Below, piece after piece: positions 47,113-59,887 of a stretch of 64,000 nt of DNA. A program made the translations under genes and the position numbers. This stretch comes from Panagrolaimus kolymaensis (Eukaryota; Nematoda; Chromadorea; Rhabditida; Panagrolaimidae), in assembly GCA_028622995.1 (NCBI GenBank), contig JAJQJQ010000044.1, positions 1,612,001 through 1,676,000 on the forward strand, written 5' to 3'. How positions within the stretch are numbered: the first letter of the stretch is position 1; each line of letters starts with the position of its first letter. The notes under the pieces were generated by a model. That model saw nothing but the letters and a program-made list of their open reading frames with translations, was not told the origin of the DNA and did not search any database.

Positions 47113-49078
47113 TTAAACTATTGAATGCTTTTCAAAACCAAATTTTATTGGTCGACTGGATATTGAACTTTCCGGTGTTCGTTCATAAACCTTTGGAGCC
47201 CTTTTTGTGAAGCTCACTCTTTGTGGACTTTTTCTTCTCAAAAATTCTTGCTGATCTTCATCTTGAGCTTTAGAAGCTTCTTCTTCTCGTAAAGCTTGTT
47301 TATGCTTTTCATGCTTTTGTTGTCGCTGTTGAGCATTTTGACTTTTTTTTCTTCTCTTTGATGTACGTCTTTGAGATCGACGAATTTCACATTCTTCTTC
47401 ATAATTTCGAATTGAAGTTTGAGGTGGAAGATTCACTGGACTTGAACTTGATCGAGTTTGACGCGATTGTGGACGAGCTTGAGGCATTGGTTGTTGGGAC
47501 ACTGTCATAGGCATTTGGATTGGAATTTGTTGTTGCTGCTGCACTGGGGTAGACGTCATCCGTGGCTGTGGTATGGGATATGAAGGATATTCTCTTGAAA
47601 TATTTTCAAATGATCTCGTCCAACTTTGTCGTCTTATACCTCCTTGCTGTTGTTGTTGTTGTTGTTGTTGTTGTGGTGGCTTTTGTTTGAAACCTGTTAT
47701 AGGACGAACTGGGGTTCCATATCGTTCTCTTCGACGTAATTTTCTTTCTAGCGTCCATGGTGGCTCATCCTTCCATTCAGTTCTCCATGGAGGAACCGTG
47801 CCTAGAAAATATGGGGCAAAAATAAAAAAATTTTAAATTAGCTTTTTTCGCCTAAAAATATAAAAAAAGCAAGCTTTTTTAGATTAGACTCCGATGATAT
47901 TTTTATAATTTTATATCTCTCCATGAAAGTTACTTTTTTTCTCCGTGAATCAATTTTTTTACCTTTTTCATATGCTTCTCGATGAGCATCATTAGGATAA
48001 TTCCAATAATTAGTATGGAATGGAGGTTTTTGCCTTGGTTTATCACTTGTTAGCTGTCCAGTTAAACGATAATAATAAAACATTACCACCACAATACATA
48101 TGGAATTTATTGCTAATGAAAGTACAAATTCGGTCACGGACATTGTAAGTTGTTCATTGAAAATATCCCCACTCCACCATAATACAGCATATGCGGTACA
48201 CATAATCGTTATGGGAATACCCGTAAAAAAGAATGGTAAAATTGCTCCAGGTCGGCGCTGCAAACAAAAAAATTTATTTATATTAAAAAATTGACTAAAA
48301 ATTTTGCAAAAATAAATAAATTAGTTTTTGTTTGGGAAATGAAGCCTTTAAAATTTTTTCTTGCAATACCTAACTTATTTTTTTTGGTATCGAGAAAAAA
48401 AATTACTCACTTTTATTACTCCATATAACATAACCGTGGTAGTCATAAAATGAACAATGGCCAAAAATAAGCATATCAAAACGATGGCAAACATAGCTGA
48501 ACTTTCATGACGTCGAAATCGATCAAAAAAAGAAAACGACATAAGTCGGGAAGGAACCTCACCGTTAACTCTCCGCCTTTCAGGTGTTTCAGTATAAATT
48601 GCATATAAACCAGGGAATCTAGCTTGAAATCCATCCACACTAAAATTAAATATTTACTTTTTGTTGAATAAAGAATTTTTTGGAAAATGGAAAAACTAAC
48701 AATCCCGTTGCAGGAAGTTGACGATTTTCATATTCCCATTGCCTTTCTTTAACTACGCTAACTTGCCAACCAAGGATTCCATATTGAACTATGCAATAAA
48801 TCTGAAGAAAAAAAGTTTTGATAATATCAAAAAATGCTACCAGTAAAAATTTAAGATTTATCTTACGATAAAAAAATTTGCAAATATTTTTTTCTACGTG
48901 AAGCTCATCGTTATAAAAAATATAATAGCTTTAAAGAAATTTTCATCCTTCAAAAATAAATGACAAAAGTTTAAAAAATAATTCTTTCAGGAAACTTAAA
49001 AATAAAGAATTAACTTACAAGATTATAAACTCCAACACAAATGGCTGAACATCGTAAACATTGATATGGATCACCCAT
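47113..49078 (-). CDS. Four-helix membrane protein with a basic Gln-rich tail
   Basis: Exons 49078-49019, 48801-48701, 48639-48411, 48257-47963 and 47801-47113 give 457 aa. It starts MGDPYQCLRCSAICVGVYNL, which opens the first helix. Further helices are FAIVLICLFLAIVHFMTTTV, LPFFFTGIPITIMCTAYAVL and a last one around SLAINSICIVVVMFYYY. The layout recalls small tetraspan families such as DUF4728, but I am not sure of the family. The last 250 residues are cytoplasmic, with a pure Gln run of about ten, then basic, Arg/Lys/Gln-rich sequence. All splice phases close. Confidence 0.8.
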
Positions 49079-51083
49079 TTTTATAAAAAAAAAATGGGTG
49101 GAATTAATAAAAAGAAATAGATTTGAATAAATATATTTAAATATTACGAAATCATTATTTCAAACTTTGAAACGATTTTTCCTGTAAAAAGAATGGAATT
49201 TTTGTCTAAAAATAACGATGAATCAGGTGAAAGAAATGAGAAGAAAAAGGAAAAAATGCAATCAATAAAAAAAGTAAGCAAAGCAAGCACGAGAAACGAA
49301 GGAAGAAGCAAAAGCTAACGAAAAAGGAGTGGTTTTCCAAAGGAAAAAAAATATATAATATAAAAATTGATTATAAAAAAGTAAGTCAAAAACAATAAAA
49401 AAATTACTTGGAATCTCGGCACGGATTTTAAAGAAAAATAAATGTTCAACAAAAAGTTTTGCTTTTCACAAAAAAAGAAGTGCTGTATTTTTTCATTCTT
49501 CGTCTTTTTTTTTGTACTTTTTTTGTTTGCTCTACCTACTATTCAATATTTTTGTTTTCGTTGTCGTTGTTGTCGTCGTCGGTCAGCCACCAACCAACCT
49601 CGCCTACCTTTTTCACCTTCTTCAACTCATTCTCATTCACCATTTTTTTAAAGCTTTCTTGCTTGCTTCACAAAACGAGTGAGGGAGGAGGATAGGATAG
49701 CAGGCGGCGGGTGTCACTAATATACAAACACCCCGAAACAAACATGCATGTAAAGAATTGCTTGCTTGTAATTTTTTCTCTTGCGCGAGTGGACGACGAC
49801 ACACACGCACAAATAAAAAAGAAATATACCTTTTTTGCCTTTTTATAATATTTTTGGAAGCCTTAGTTAGTACTTCTTCACCTGAAAGTGACCACTACTA
49901 TACCAGCATCATCGAACAACAGCAGGCAGGTAAGCAGCTTCCACCAACGCTTGCTTGCTTGTTTTACGTCGGTGTTGTTGCTGGTTGGTCGACCAAAAAA
50001 AAAAAATGACCGCCGCCATTCTTCCATTTTTAGCTGCTGTTCGTCGTCAGTTTTTGACGAAAAATTATTGAAACAATAAAAATGCAACAACAACAAAAAA
50101 AAGAAAAGTAAAATGTATGTTTGCGAACGAACGAGAACGTTGTCATAGGAACAATACCAAAAAAATATAATATATTTTTGTTGCTTTCTTTTTTGTTCAA
50201 AAAAGTTAGTTTAAAAATTTTAAAGCATTTTTTAATCGAGAAAAAACTAATTTTATTCGATTCAAATATGCTTGAAATTAGGGATTCATTCTTTCACTCT
50301 GATTAGAATTTCATAAATCGGGAAATCGATAGCAAAAAAAAACCCATTTCAATATTGCCGTGATTAAAATTATTTCTTATTTTTTTTTGTTGATAAAAAT
50401 GCAATCTTTTCCTTTACTGCTGCAGTTTTTATGAATTCAATATATCCATAGCTTTTTCACTTTTGTGTTTATTATCTAAAAGTAAAATAAACTTTTACTA
50501 AAATAACTCAAATAATTTTACCAGAAAAAAAAATCCAAATTTTTATTGCATTAATAAAAACAAGTTTTCGTAATTTATGATTTTTTATGTATTTTTTTAA
50601 ATTATTACATCAAAAAAACTTTCACTTACAACAACCCCGGTGGATTAACGGTGCAATTCAGCATTCAACGACAATGTTCTCGAAAAACAATAAAAAAAAC
50701 ATATGTAAAAAACATGCATTATTCATTATTATTAACAACAAATCAGATCAAATCTCGAGTTTTAGAAACAAAAACATACACACATAAAAATAAATAAAAA
50801 GTGAAAACAGTCAAAAATAGTCAGTTGCAAAAAATTTCAAAAACCTGTTAATCAACGACGAATGGAATTAAAGCTTTGGTAAAAAAAAGTGAACTATCGA
50901 GAGAAAAAAAGAAGTGAAGGTGAGTTCCTGAATTATTTAAACATTGCTGTTGCTGCTTTTTATTGGCAGACGCTTGCATTTGGAAGCTTATGGTAATAGA
51001 GAACTGAGTTCTTTTGAATGATATAAAAGTGAATTTTGTGCACAGAAAATAGGTCAAAGTTATATCATCACGATTTTTGAGTT
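49079..51083. other. AT-rich spacer with simple-sequence patches, no gene seen
   Basis: About 2 kb. The less AT-rich island at 49550-50060 (CGTCGTC-type repeats, TTGCTTGC repeats) gives overlapping open frames in several phases, none with domain features. Probably upstream regulatory DNA of the two divergent genes. Confidence 0.5.
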
Positions 51084-51809
51084 ATGAAATTGAAAATGAT
51101 TTCACCTGCTGTTTTAATATTTTTAAATTTGGTGGATTTGACCCAAAGTTATATTGAACCATTCCAACAAAATTATAATAATAATAATGGAAATTCATTT
51201 CGTCGATATCCTCGTCAACAGCAACAACAATATTATGGACCTAATAATTTTCCATCATCATACAATAACAATGGATTTGGAGCAACAGGAGCTAATTCAT
51301 GGAATCCATATTTTATTAATCCAAGTGGCATGAATCCTATGGATGGTCCAATAATGAATTTTGGTCGTCCTCCTCCACGAAACAATAATTTTAATTCACC
51401 ATTCTTTCCACCTCCTCCACAATCTGGGTTTAGCCCATATGGATTTGGAGTTCCAGGTGGACCAATGACAGGAGGAGGAGGAGGTCCAATGTTTCCACCA
51501 CAACCATTTCCAAATAATAATCGTTTCGGTGGCGGTGGAGGAAGTGATGGGTTTGGTTTTAGATTTATTCCACCTCCACCAAATTCAGGAGGGTTTGGTT
51601 TTCCACATTATCCTAATTTTGGAGGCAATGGAAATAATAATAATAATAATGGAATTCCACAATTACCATTCACTTATTATCCAACACTTCCTACTCCTTC
51701 CACAGGCAATAGCAGCAATAGCAACGATAACATCGGCATTACACCAACAACAAGGAGCAGCAGTACTTTAACTCCACCAACTCCTCAAAGTATTATTTTA
51801 ACAAAGTAA
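51084..51809 (+). CDS. Secreted Pro/Gly/Asn-rich protein
   Basis: Single exon, 241 aa. A signal peptide-like start (MKLKMISPAVLIFLNLVDL) is followed by low-complexity sequence rich in Pro, Gly, Phe and Asn. Recurring motifs are FPPPPQSGF, GFGVPGG and RFIPPPPNSGGFGFP, and the end is Ser/Thr-rich. This composition suits a structural or cuticle-associated secreted protein; no domain is recognised. The start is the first ATG after TTTTTGAGTT. Confidence 0.65.
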   Translation: MKLKMISPAVLIFLNLVDLTQSYIEPFQQNYNNNNGNSFRRYPRQQQQQYYGPNNFPSSYNNNGFGATGANSWNPYFINPSGMNPMDGPIMNFGRPPPRNNNFNSPFFPPPPQSGFSPYGFGVPGGPMTGGGGGPMFPPQPFPNNNRFGGGGGSDGFGFRFIPPPPNSGGFGFPHYPNFGGNGNNNNNNGIPQLPFTYYPTLPTPSTGNSSNSNDNIGITPTTRSSSTLTPPTPQSIILTK

Positions 51810-52220
51810 TATGTACATATGTTTTTGTTTATGATCTTTTATTGTAAAAAAGATGCGTTTTTGTACATAAATAAATAATGAATTCACTGATCGATGACTA
51901 ATTTATTACAAGTATTAATCTTCTTAGAGCAAAAAAGTAAATTTATTTGTGTAAATAAAGGTCCAAAAAATTTCTTAGTTATTCTGTTTTGTCTTCTTAA
52001 AAAAATTTCCAATCCGCAAAGCCGAGTTTTTAACTTTGTGAAAACAATGAAAAAAAAGTTAGTAAAAAAATTTGCATATACAAAAGTTTTCCCAAGCCTA
52101 AAATGATGAATGTTAACAACAACAAAAAATGATTTTTGAAAAATTTAGTTTCAAATATCAGAAAAGTGATTTTGACGACAACTTTGTTTCTCTGCTTTGG
52201 TTCATATCGTTCATGAAAAA
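51810..52220. other. Spacer, no gene seen
   Basis: Holds the 3' region of the secreted gene and, near 52150-52221, the probable leader exon of the next gene, preceded by a TTTAG and followed by a GTAAGT donor at 52222. Confidence 0.45.
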
Positions 52221-54328
52221 AGTAAGTCTTTTTTTTATTTTAAATTATTGAAATTGGGAATATTATTATTTATCCATGCTTTATCCGCTTTTGATAAACA
52301 TTCATCGAGAAAAAATTGGGGTTTGCTTTGTTAGCATGATCGTTACCTTTTTTTACTTTGATAACTTTTACGCGGGAAAAATATGCTATGTCTTGGCAAT
52401 AAAAAGCATTTAACACTCAGCTTCAGCAAGAAGCAACTTTATTTTTTGTCAGAGCTTCTTCTTCTTTTATTAGCTTAGTATCAAAGCATCCATTTCTTAC
52501 AAATTTATTTAATCCATTCTTTCGTTTTTCAGTGAATATTTCACCAACAGATGTTATTATCTATTTTATGATTACGCCAATATTATCTGCAATTATTTTA
52601 TTTGCATGTGAAAAACGACGGGTTATTCGACCAGCAAATAAGAAGAATCAACATCGACAAGAAAAACCACCGAAAGTACCCAAAGCTCCTACTCCTAATG
52701 TCTTAGCTGGTGGTGCTGTTGCTGCTGAAGTTCCTTCAGATAAAGAATCTTCAAGAAAAGAAAATGGCTCGTCAAGTAATCATTCATCTCAAATCTCTTC
52801 ATCTCAAATGGATTCATCTTCATCCAAACGTCGTCGACGGAAGAAATTAACCAAAGATGTTGTTGCTGTTTCAAAATCAAATCGTTCATCAAAATTAAAG
52901 GAAAAAAAAGTAAAACAAGCTGCTGTTGCTGAACCTATAAATCGTGATATTCCTCAAGTTAAAGAAAAAGCACCTGATACTCATGAAAAGCTAAAAGTTT
53001 GTTATTTCTCTGTGTTACATTAGTATACTAATAAATATATTTATTATTTTAGCCTGAACCTTCATCAAATGATCCACCAAAACCTCAACCTGCATTATCT
53101 CCTGCACCAAATGGAAGTGAATTGAATGTTGGAATGAGTGATTTGGAAAAGAAAGATGACGAAATGATAAATGGTGCAGCAGCTGGTTTGCGAGAAGATG
53201 ATGAAAGCAAAAAGAGTAAGAAAAAGAAGAAGAAGCGCAATGGTTCAAGTAGTTCATCATCATCCGATTCATCCAAAGAACGAAAGAAGAAGAGATCAAG
53301 AAAGGAAAAGAAGAAAGTTAGTTTTTTCTGGACTTACTATAATGGATGATTCATGTTTTTTTTAGACAAAGAAGAAGAGCAAAAAGGATAAAAGTGGAAA
53401 GAAAAAGAAGAAGAATAGAAAGCAACAGAAAGAATTGAAGCCATCACCACCAGAAGATCCACAAACTCCTCCATATGCTTATCCTTTTCTACTCAATCAA
53501 TCTATTCGAAATCCAAACAATGATGGTCGAACAACAACAAAGACTTTTATGTCAAAAATTGATGGAATCACTCGAATTGAAGATCAAGGTATCGAAATTA
53601 CCAAAGATTGCTTTATAACTGGTGCAAATCCTCAACTCTTTCAAGAATATTTGGATCATCGTAAAGTGAGTTTACATATAACAATTTTATGGAGTAGCAA
53701 ACATTGATTTTATAATATTTATTGACAAAAGCTTATTACTATGCACATACATACAAATACGCTGCATAGTTTTATGGCATTACGTCGCTGCTTTAGTTTC
53801 GCTTATCATACTAATGCTCTTTTATTTCAGGGTCCACCAATGTTTACTGGATGTGAAAAAGATGATGCTACAGACTTGAAAGCTGCCAAAGAACCCAAGG
53901 TGATGAAGGATCAAGAACGAAAAAATCAAAAGCAACTTCAAGATGAAACTTCACGAAAACGTGCTCAACAAGAACTTGACGAAAGAAAGAAAAAGACTCA
54001 AGAAGAATCTGTTACTCGACAATCTACTACTCGACGATCTAAAGAACAAACAGAAAAGGAAGTTAAACGTGTATCAGAAAAAGAAAGAATTGCTCCATCA
54101 AAAGCAGCTGTTGATGATTTAATTGATGTTAGCCTTGGAGAAGATGGAAGAAATCATCGTCGAAGTTCATTGGTTCAAAATAGGCATCTTGATTTAATAC
54201 GAAATGAACCACCATCACAAATTGGCAGCATCAAAGCAACAACCACAACAAATCCATCTGCAGCAGTAGCAAGCAAAGAAAAAGAAAAATCATCTGATAA
54301 TTCCAATAATAATAATAATAATTTGTAA
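52221..54328 (+). CDS. Lysine-rich single-pass membrane protein of unknown function
   Basis: Coding exons 52533-52996, 53053-53316, 53366-53665 and 53831-54328, with the initiator A supplied by the leader exon ending 52221; 508 aa. The N terminus (MNISPTDVIIYFMITPILSAI) is one membrane helix. The rest is highly charged, with lysine runs (KKSKKKKKKRNGSSSSSSSD), an Ala/Pro linker, and a more ordered stretch PPYAYPFLLNQSIRNPNN ... FMSKIDGITRIEDQGIEI. A coiled Gln/Glu/Lys tail ends in poly-Asn. I do not recognise it; an ER or nuclear-envelope membrane protein facing the cytosol is possible. If the leader junction is wrong, the next methionine is about 12 residues in. Confidence 0.7.
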
Positions 54329-54429
54329 ACTTTCATTGTAACATATTTATTTTTGAGGTTATATAAAGTACATTCTTTTTATTGTTTTTATGCATGTATT
54401 TGAAAGCTTTTTCTTAGATTTTTGTATTT

Positions 54430-55106
54430 TTATTCTGTTTTTGGTTTTAATTGTTCGACAATTTTTGGAAATCGTTCATCAAATCGAAGAGTTAAACAAA
54501 GGCCAATAACGAAGAAATTAAGATATGCATAAAAGCATTCATGCAAGACGGAATAAAGACGTTGTTGTAATTGCTGACATCGAAGTAATCCAGCTGCAGC
54601 TCCACATGCAAAAGATAAAGCAAGCAAATGCCATATTGAATGATTTTTGGTTGAATAACTCGTGGCTCTAAAATATATTTTGGAAGCAAAATCCAACATG
54701 ATATTTTAATTAACTAACTAACCTCAAAATTAATGCCACTGTAAACACAGAAGCAATTGCAACTAATAATCGTTCAAAATTTGATGAAGCAAGAAGTTGT
54801 CGTTCAACCAATATCCCTGAACTTTGTGAACTTAAATCCACATCGGCTGGTTGATTCAAGGTCCTTAAAATATAACAATAATCGTTTTTGTTCAATCAAT
54901 ATTTTGCTTTGTCGCCTGCCGCCGCATTGCAGCAGCGATAAAGAAATGTGAGAAAAAACAAACCAAAGATATCCATGCATCCAAATGGGACTAAAAAGAA
55001 AATCAAAAAGTTGAAAACTTAAAAATACAGCGAGGCAAGCTCGGAAGGCTCGTGCAAGCCATTTTCGAATCCTAATATCTTCTGAGGAGAGTTCTTCCAC
55101 ATCCAT
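54430..55106 (-). CDS. Small multi-pass membrane protein of unknown function
   Basis: Exons 55106-54964, 54863-54723 and 54667-54430 give 173 aa; phases close at both junctions. Hydrophobic segments: around residues 19-45 (ARAFRACLAVFLSFQLFDFL), in exon 2 (LLVAIASVFTVALIL), and two in exon 3 (HLLALSFACGAAAGLL and YAYLNFFVIGLCLTL). The N terminus is acidic (MDVEELSSEDIRIRKW) and the C terminus charged. No family recognised. It converges with the lysine-rich gene, the stops being about 100 bp apart. Confidence 0.75.
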
Positions 55107-55633
55107 TATTTCTTCTTACAACACAAAAATCGATTAAACCTTTAGTTTTTAGAAATTTGAAGAAAAAAAAATGAAAGAAAGCGATTGAAAACTTTGACCT
55201 TGACCATTCAAGGTGGCTTGGCTCACTCGCACGCATTTTCGACTTTAGTCGTCAAAGTGGTTGGTTTTCTTTCATCCTTCATTGGCGGTCAAGTTTTTTT
55301 GTTGTTTGTAAGTTTTGTTTGTTAATTCCTTTATTTCTTCTGACAATTTTTTATTTGGAGTTTAATCATATTGCTTAATTAAACCTTTGGAAATACATAT
55401 GTTAATAATATCCTTCTCCAAAAATAATTTCCTCATAAGCAAGCTAATTTCCAAAAAACGATTTATCAATTTTTCTTTTTATTCATTCACATTCAAGAAC
55501 ACATTTAATACAATCAAAATTTTATATACGAAGACAATTAGCATTAAAATCAAGACATATACAAAAGGCACATACAAAAAAAATTAGTAGTTTTAATACG
55601 TCTTATAATTTCGATTTCATTTTCAGAAACAAT

Positions 55634-57590
55634 CTAAATATAAGATTCACTTTGAATTTGAGCAGATTTGGATGGATCAACAGGAGATGCTTCTTCTTCA
55701 TCAACATTAGCATAAAATTTTGTTGGAGAATTGAGAACTTTTCCAGATGAATGCTTTTGAAGAGTTTCTTCCTTGAAATGAACTCGTTTGACTTGAGCTG
55801 GAGCTGGTTTGATTGGTTGAACTGCTGCTTTTATTGCTGATGGTGGAGGTGACTTGATTTGAATTGGAGGAGCACCTGTTTCAGTTTCCTAAAAAGCAAA
55901 ATGAATATTAGCTTGAAATGAGTTTAATAAAAACAATTTACCTTTTTGCGCCAAAATTCCATAACTTGTGAACGTTTACCATTTCCGCCAATTGCAATTG
56001 GACTTGGTTTGGGATGAGCAGCACGAGGGAACGATGCACGACGAGGTGTTGGATGATCATCAAGCGTTGAAGCAGCATCAGCAAAAGTTACTTTTTGAAT
56101 TTGATGAGTTGGTGCTTGAAGTTTGAGAGAATCAGCACGAGTCCTAAAAAAATGGGGATATGATTATAAAGTTTTATAAAAGCATTCAATGAATATACTT
56201 TTGCATTGGTCGACCACCAGAAACACCCATATTTTGACCATCCATAACTTTGCATTGATTTGAATAATCATCTTCAAAGAAAGGATTACCACCACATGAT
56301 GCAAGAGATGAACGAGAGCTTCGATTAACATCTGAATGAATAGGAGCTAAAAAATCATGATGATAATTAGTTTATTATAAACATTCATAAAATGAAACTT
56401 ACAAAGATTCAAAATACCAGTATGAACTGAAGTTGTTGAAGCATTGAATTGATTGATATCCTTACAGCTAACATCAACTTCAGAAGTTCCAGGATCACTT
56501 GTTTGTGGATTACTTGATGGCTTATCAGGATTGGTCATAACTTCTCGGCTAAAATCAATAACTTCAGCATCATAATGGATTTTGCGATCTTTATGTTGAA
56601 GACGATGACGAGGTTCATATTCATTATTCCAAAGTGATGATGGAGTTCGAGCACGCATGGTTGTTGAATCATTCAAGGATGAAGCATTTGAAAGTTGTTG
56701 AGAATTCTTTGAAGCCGCTGAATTGACAGATGATTCGGATGATGTTGTTTGTTCAGTACTTTCAGGAGGTGAATTGACATTTCGACCAGTTTCATCATTG
56801 ACAGTTTCAACGGTGGCTTCACGAGGATGACGATGGACAATGATTTCATCAGCTTGCTCTAAAAATGAAAAAAGTTTTAGCAAAAATGATCAAGAAAAAA
56901 TAAAACCCACTCTTTCCATCTTTGTTAGGAACAACAGATTTAGTTGAAACAACAGATTCCAAAGAAACAGCTGGATTGATTTCATTTGCAACAGTTTCAC
57001 CAATTTTAGCTAAACCTGTTTCAGATTGATGAGCAGCAAGAAGGATAGCACGCCATGGACGAAGATTATCATCTTTAGAAAAGCGAATATGAAGTTCACC
57101 AAACATGAAATGAAGAGTCAAAGAGGCAGTATAAACAAAGTTGGTTGTTTCGTTTGTTTCTCCACCATTTGCAGCAACAACATAACCACCAGCGGAATTA
57201 CCACGATTCTTGACAAGTTTCTTATTTCCTTCAAATTGAAGTCGAAGAGCAGATGGTACACGAAGGATATATCCAGTTCTAGCCGTTGTATAAATGAAGA
57301 GTAAACCCTTGTTAGTTGTTAAATATACTGGCAGGCGCATCCATTCGGTTTCACGATTGAAGAACGTTTGTTTTCGTTTGACTTTAACATCCAATTCTGA
57401 ACCAAGTACCCAATAAGCATGTTGAAAGACACTTTGAGGTGGTAATGGCATATACTAAAAAATCAAGAATGTGAAATAATAATTGAATCCAAAAAAGTGT
57501 AAAAAGCAAACATACGTTACGGAATCCGCCATTTTTCAAGCAAGTAGTACGTAAAACAAATTTACGAGGTTGTTGTTGTTGAGCTTCCAT
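55634..57590 (-). CDS. Ser-rich scaffold-like protein with a PH-like N-terminal domain
   Basis: Exons 57590-57516, 57454-56911, 56858-56403, 56346-56199, 56143-55942 and 55888-55634 give 559 aa. Residues about 25-170 have beta-strand wording (FNRETEWMRLPVYLTTNKGL, FIYTTARTGYILRVPSALRL) and a closing helix (NLRPWRAILLAAHQ), which suggests a PH-type fold. The rest is disordered, rich in Ser, Thr, Pro and Gln, with many SP/TP sites. Not recognised; the PH call is inference. The frame is continuous across five introns, so coding status is secure. Confidence 0.78.
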
Positions 57591-58258
57591 TTCTTTTCTT
57601 GTTGTTGGTGTTGATTAAATTCAGTTGAGTTGCAGCAGCAAGCAGAAGCAGTAAATAAGAAGATGATGAGAAGAGAGCGAATGACGAACGACGTCTCAGC
57701 AGAATCCAAAAAAATGAATTGTGATGATGAAATGAATTTTTATTTGACTAGTATCAATTTTGTTGGGTAATTTATACAAATTTTGTAATTTTCCCATGCA
57801 ACAGTATTGCTTGGGTTTGAAGCATGTGAAAATTAACATTTTTCTTTTGCTTTGAATCATCGAATGATTTTTTTAGTGATTAGAAAAATGCATATATTTT
57901 TGTTATTGTTTCATAAAAAATTATTTATAGCTTTAAAGTTTTAACTAAAATATCTTTCCACTTGCGGGTAATTGCGGCAAAATGAAATTTGAAAAAAGGC
58001 GTCAAATAGTCTTGTCCCTTTAACTTCTTTTTTTCTTCTTCTGCGAACTTTGCTTTTAAAATTTTGTTATCAAAACAATAAAAATGCAATTTGAGAAATC
58101 ATTGAGTCCATAATTATATTGGATGCCTCAAAAACATTTTTTATTTTATTTTATTGACGCATTTTTTTTTAGTCGTTGAGCTTTCAACGTCGTCGTCGAA
58201 ATTTTTTTATTTGTGTGATAAAATTCTTCAAATTTAGTTGAGTGAAAATTGTGTAAAA
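57591..58258. other. Upstream spacer, no gene seen
   Basis: AT-rich. The promoter of the minus-strand scaffold gene should lie at its left end, where a CAGCAGCAAGCAGAAGCAG-type patch occurs near 57630-57650. Confidence 0.45.
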
Positions 58259-58408
58259 ATGCTATCATCCTCAATCGTCGCCACTGCTGCTTTTACAACT
58301 TCTTTGATTTTTTCTCTGTGTTTTGAATTTGCTGCAAAAAAAGAAGAAATTGAATTAAAAGAATTTTCCATTGATTTGAATGATTTGAAAGGGGACAAAA
58401 CACAATAA
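58259..58408 (+). CDS. Possible 49-aa secreted peptide
   Basis: MLSSSIVATAAFTTSLIFSL followed by CFEFAAKKEE and an acidic/basic tail ending KGDKTQ. The start has a good AAAAATG context, and the frame has a signal-peptide-like first half, unlike the surrounding low-complexity frames. It could also be the first exon of an unseen gene. No homolog recognised. Confidence 0.3.
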   Translation: MLSSSIVATAAFTTSLIFSLCFEFAAKKEEIELKEFSIDLNDLKGDKTQ

Positions 58409-59887
58409 TATTTTTAATACAAAATTCAAAGGTAGAAAGAAAAACGATTGTTTGAAAAATATTATTTTTGGTAGTTTGAGTGACGACAATCATTGTTGTT
58501 CATTTTTCGATTTGAAGTAAAGCAGCAACAATCTTTTTTTTTTTAAAATAGCCTTTTATTATGGTTTAATTTGGTTGGTTTTCAAGAATTTTCCTCTGAC
58601 TCATAAATTTTTTTAGCAAAGAAGAAAAAATCATTAAACTTTTGCAGCAACAGTTTCCATAATAAAAAAATTCATTATCTAAAAAATGGGTGACTGACGA
58701 CGCCCAAAAAATGTATGTTCAATTATTTATTTTATAGGCATTTTCCCAGACACTTTTGATATCAAAAAAAACTTTCTTGGCAATTATTTTTTTCAAAAAC
58801 AATATGGATAAATGGATTTTTATTGAGTTTTGCATTTTTTTTTGTTTAACTAAAAATAATTTTGTTTCATTTTGTTGCTATCAAAGCAAGATACACTATA
58901 TAACTATGAAATTAATTAATTTTCTTTATTGGCTTTTTAGTTTTTTTGCGATTCCCGCAAGCATAATAAATTTTTTTGTTTTGTGTGTGATGAATAAAAA
59001 AAATATGTATACAACAATAATAATACAATCAATCAATAACCGGGGTAACATAAAAGAAATTGAAATGTAAAGAAGAGCAAAAAAAAAGCGAGAGAGACAA
59101 AAGAATGTGGATGGAAGAATACAAAAAAAAGTGACCAGCAAAAAGATCGGATGAATAATAATAATATTTTTTACTTTATAAAATTTAATACTAGCAGCTA
59201 AAGACCCATATTTGACTTATTTATTTTTTTAATAAAAATTTAAAATTTAAAACATGATTGGAAAGAATATATTTTTTTTGAATGTGAAAAAGAAGAAGAA
59301 AGGAATGTTTTTGTTTTACAGTAAATTAATAATTTTTAGTGGTGGAAAACGACGTAAAGCAAAAAAAAGTGAACTAAAGAACTTTTTTTTTGTTGGTAGA
59401 TTAAATGTTGACAATGAGAGTAATGAAAAATAGTGAAATATTGTCGAAAAAAATAATTACTATCTCCATTTTTTTCTAAATTTTAAAAATGGTTGAAAGT
59501 TGGAAATAATTTGCAGAATTTTCGTTTAAAAAAATTTTTAAAACACAATTTTGCTATTTTTTAAGCAAAGAAGGATAGTAATTATTTTTTGACAATAAAT
59601 CGACAAATTTGTTTACTCTCATGTTTTTTTTTACATAAAGTGACCAAAATCTTTCTGAATGGAGGAGAGATATCTACAGAGAAAGAAAAAAGAAAGATAA
59701 CATTCCGAAGGCTAAAGTTTGGCATAATAAAAACGAATTAAGAAAAATAAGAGACTAGAATAATAATTACAAAAAAAGTAACCGAAGACGACAATGATTT
59801 TTTAATTTAAAAAAATTTGCATATACACAGAAATGAATTTATAAAATAATACTAATTATTTTGTTTTTATGTTTTTGTAAATAAACT
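58409..59887. other. AT-rich spacer
   Basis: No gene supported; the frame at 58756-59070 is Phe/Ile-rich. Contains the terminal-inverted-repeat element 59414-59622. Confidence 0.5.
59414..59622. mobile_element. MITE-like element with about 50-bp terminal inverted repeats
   Basis: The left end (59414-59464) reads ATGAGAGTAA ... TTGTC ... AATAATTACTATC. The right end (59574-59622) is its near-perfect complement at both extremities and in the TTGTC block. The internal 110 bp is non-coding. I see no clear target-site duplication. Confidence 0.5.

Noticed and set aside
47573..47836. Plus frame with a run of cysteines
   Set aside because: Complement of the poly-Gln codons of the four-helix membrane protein.
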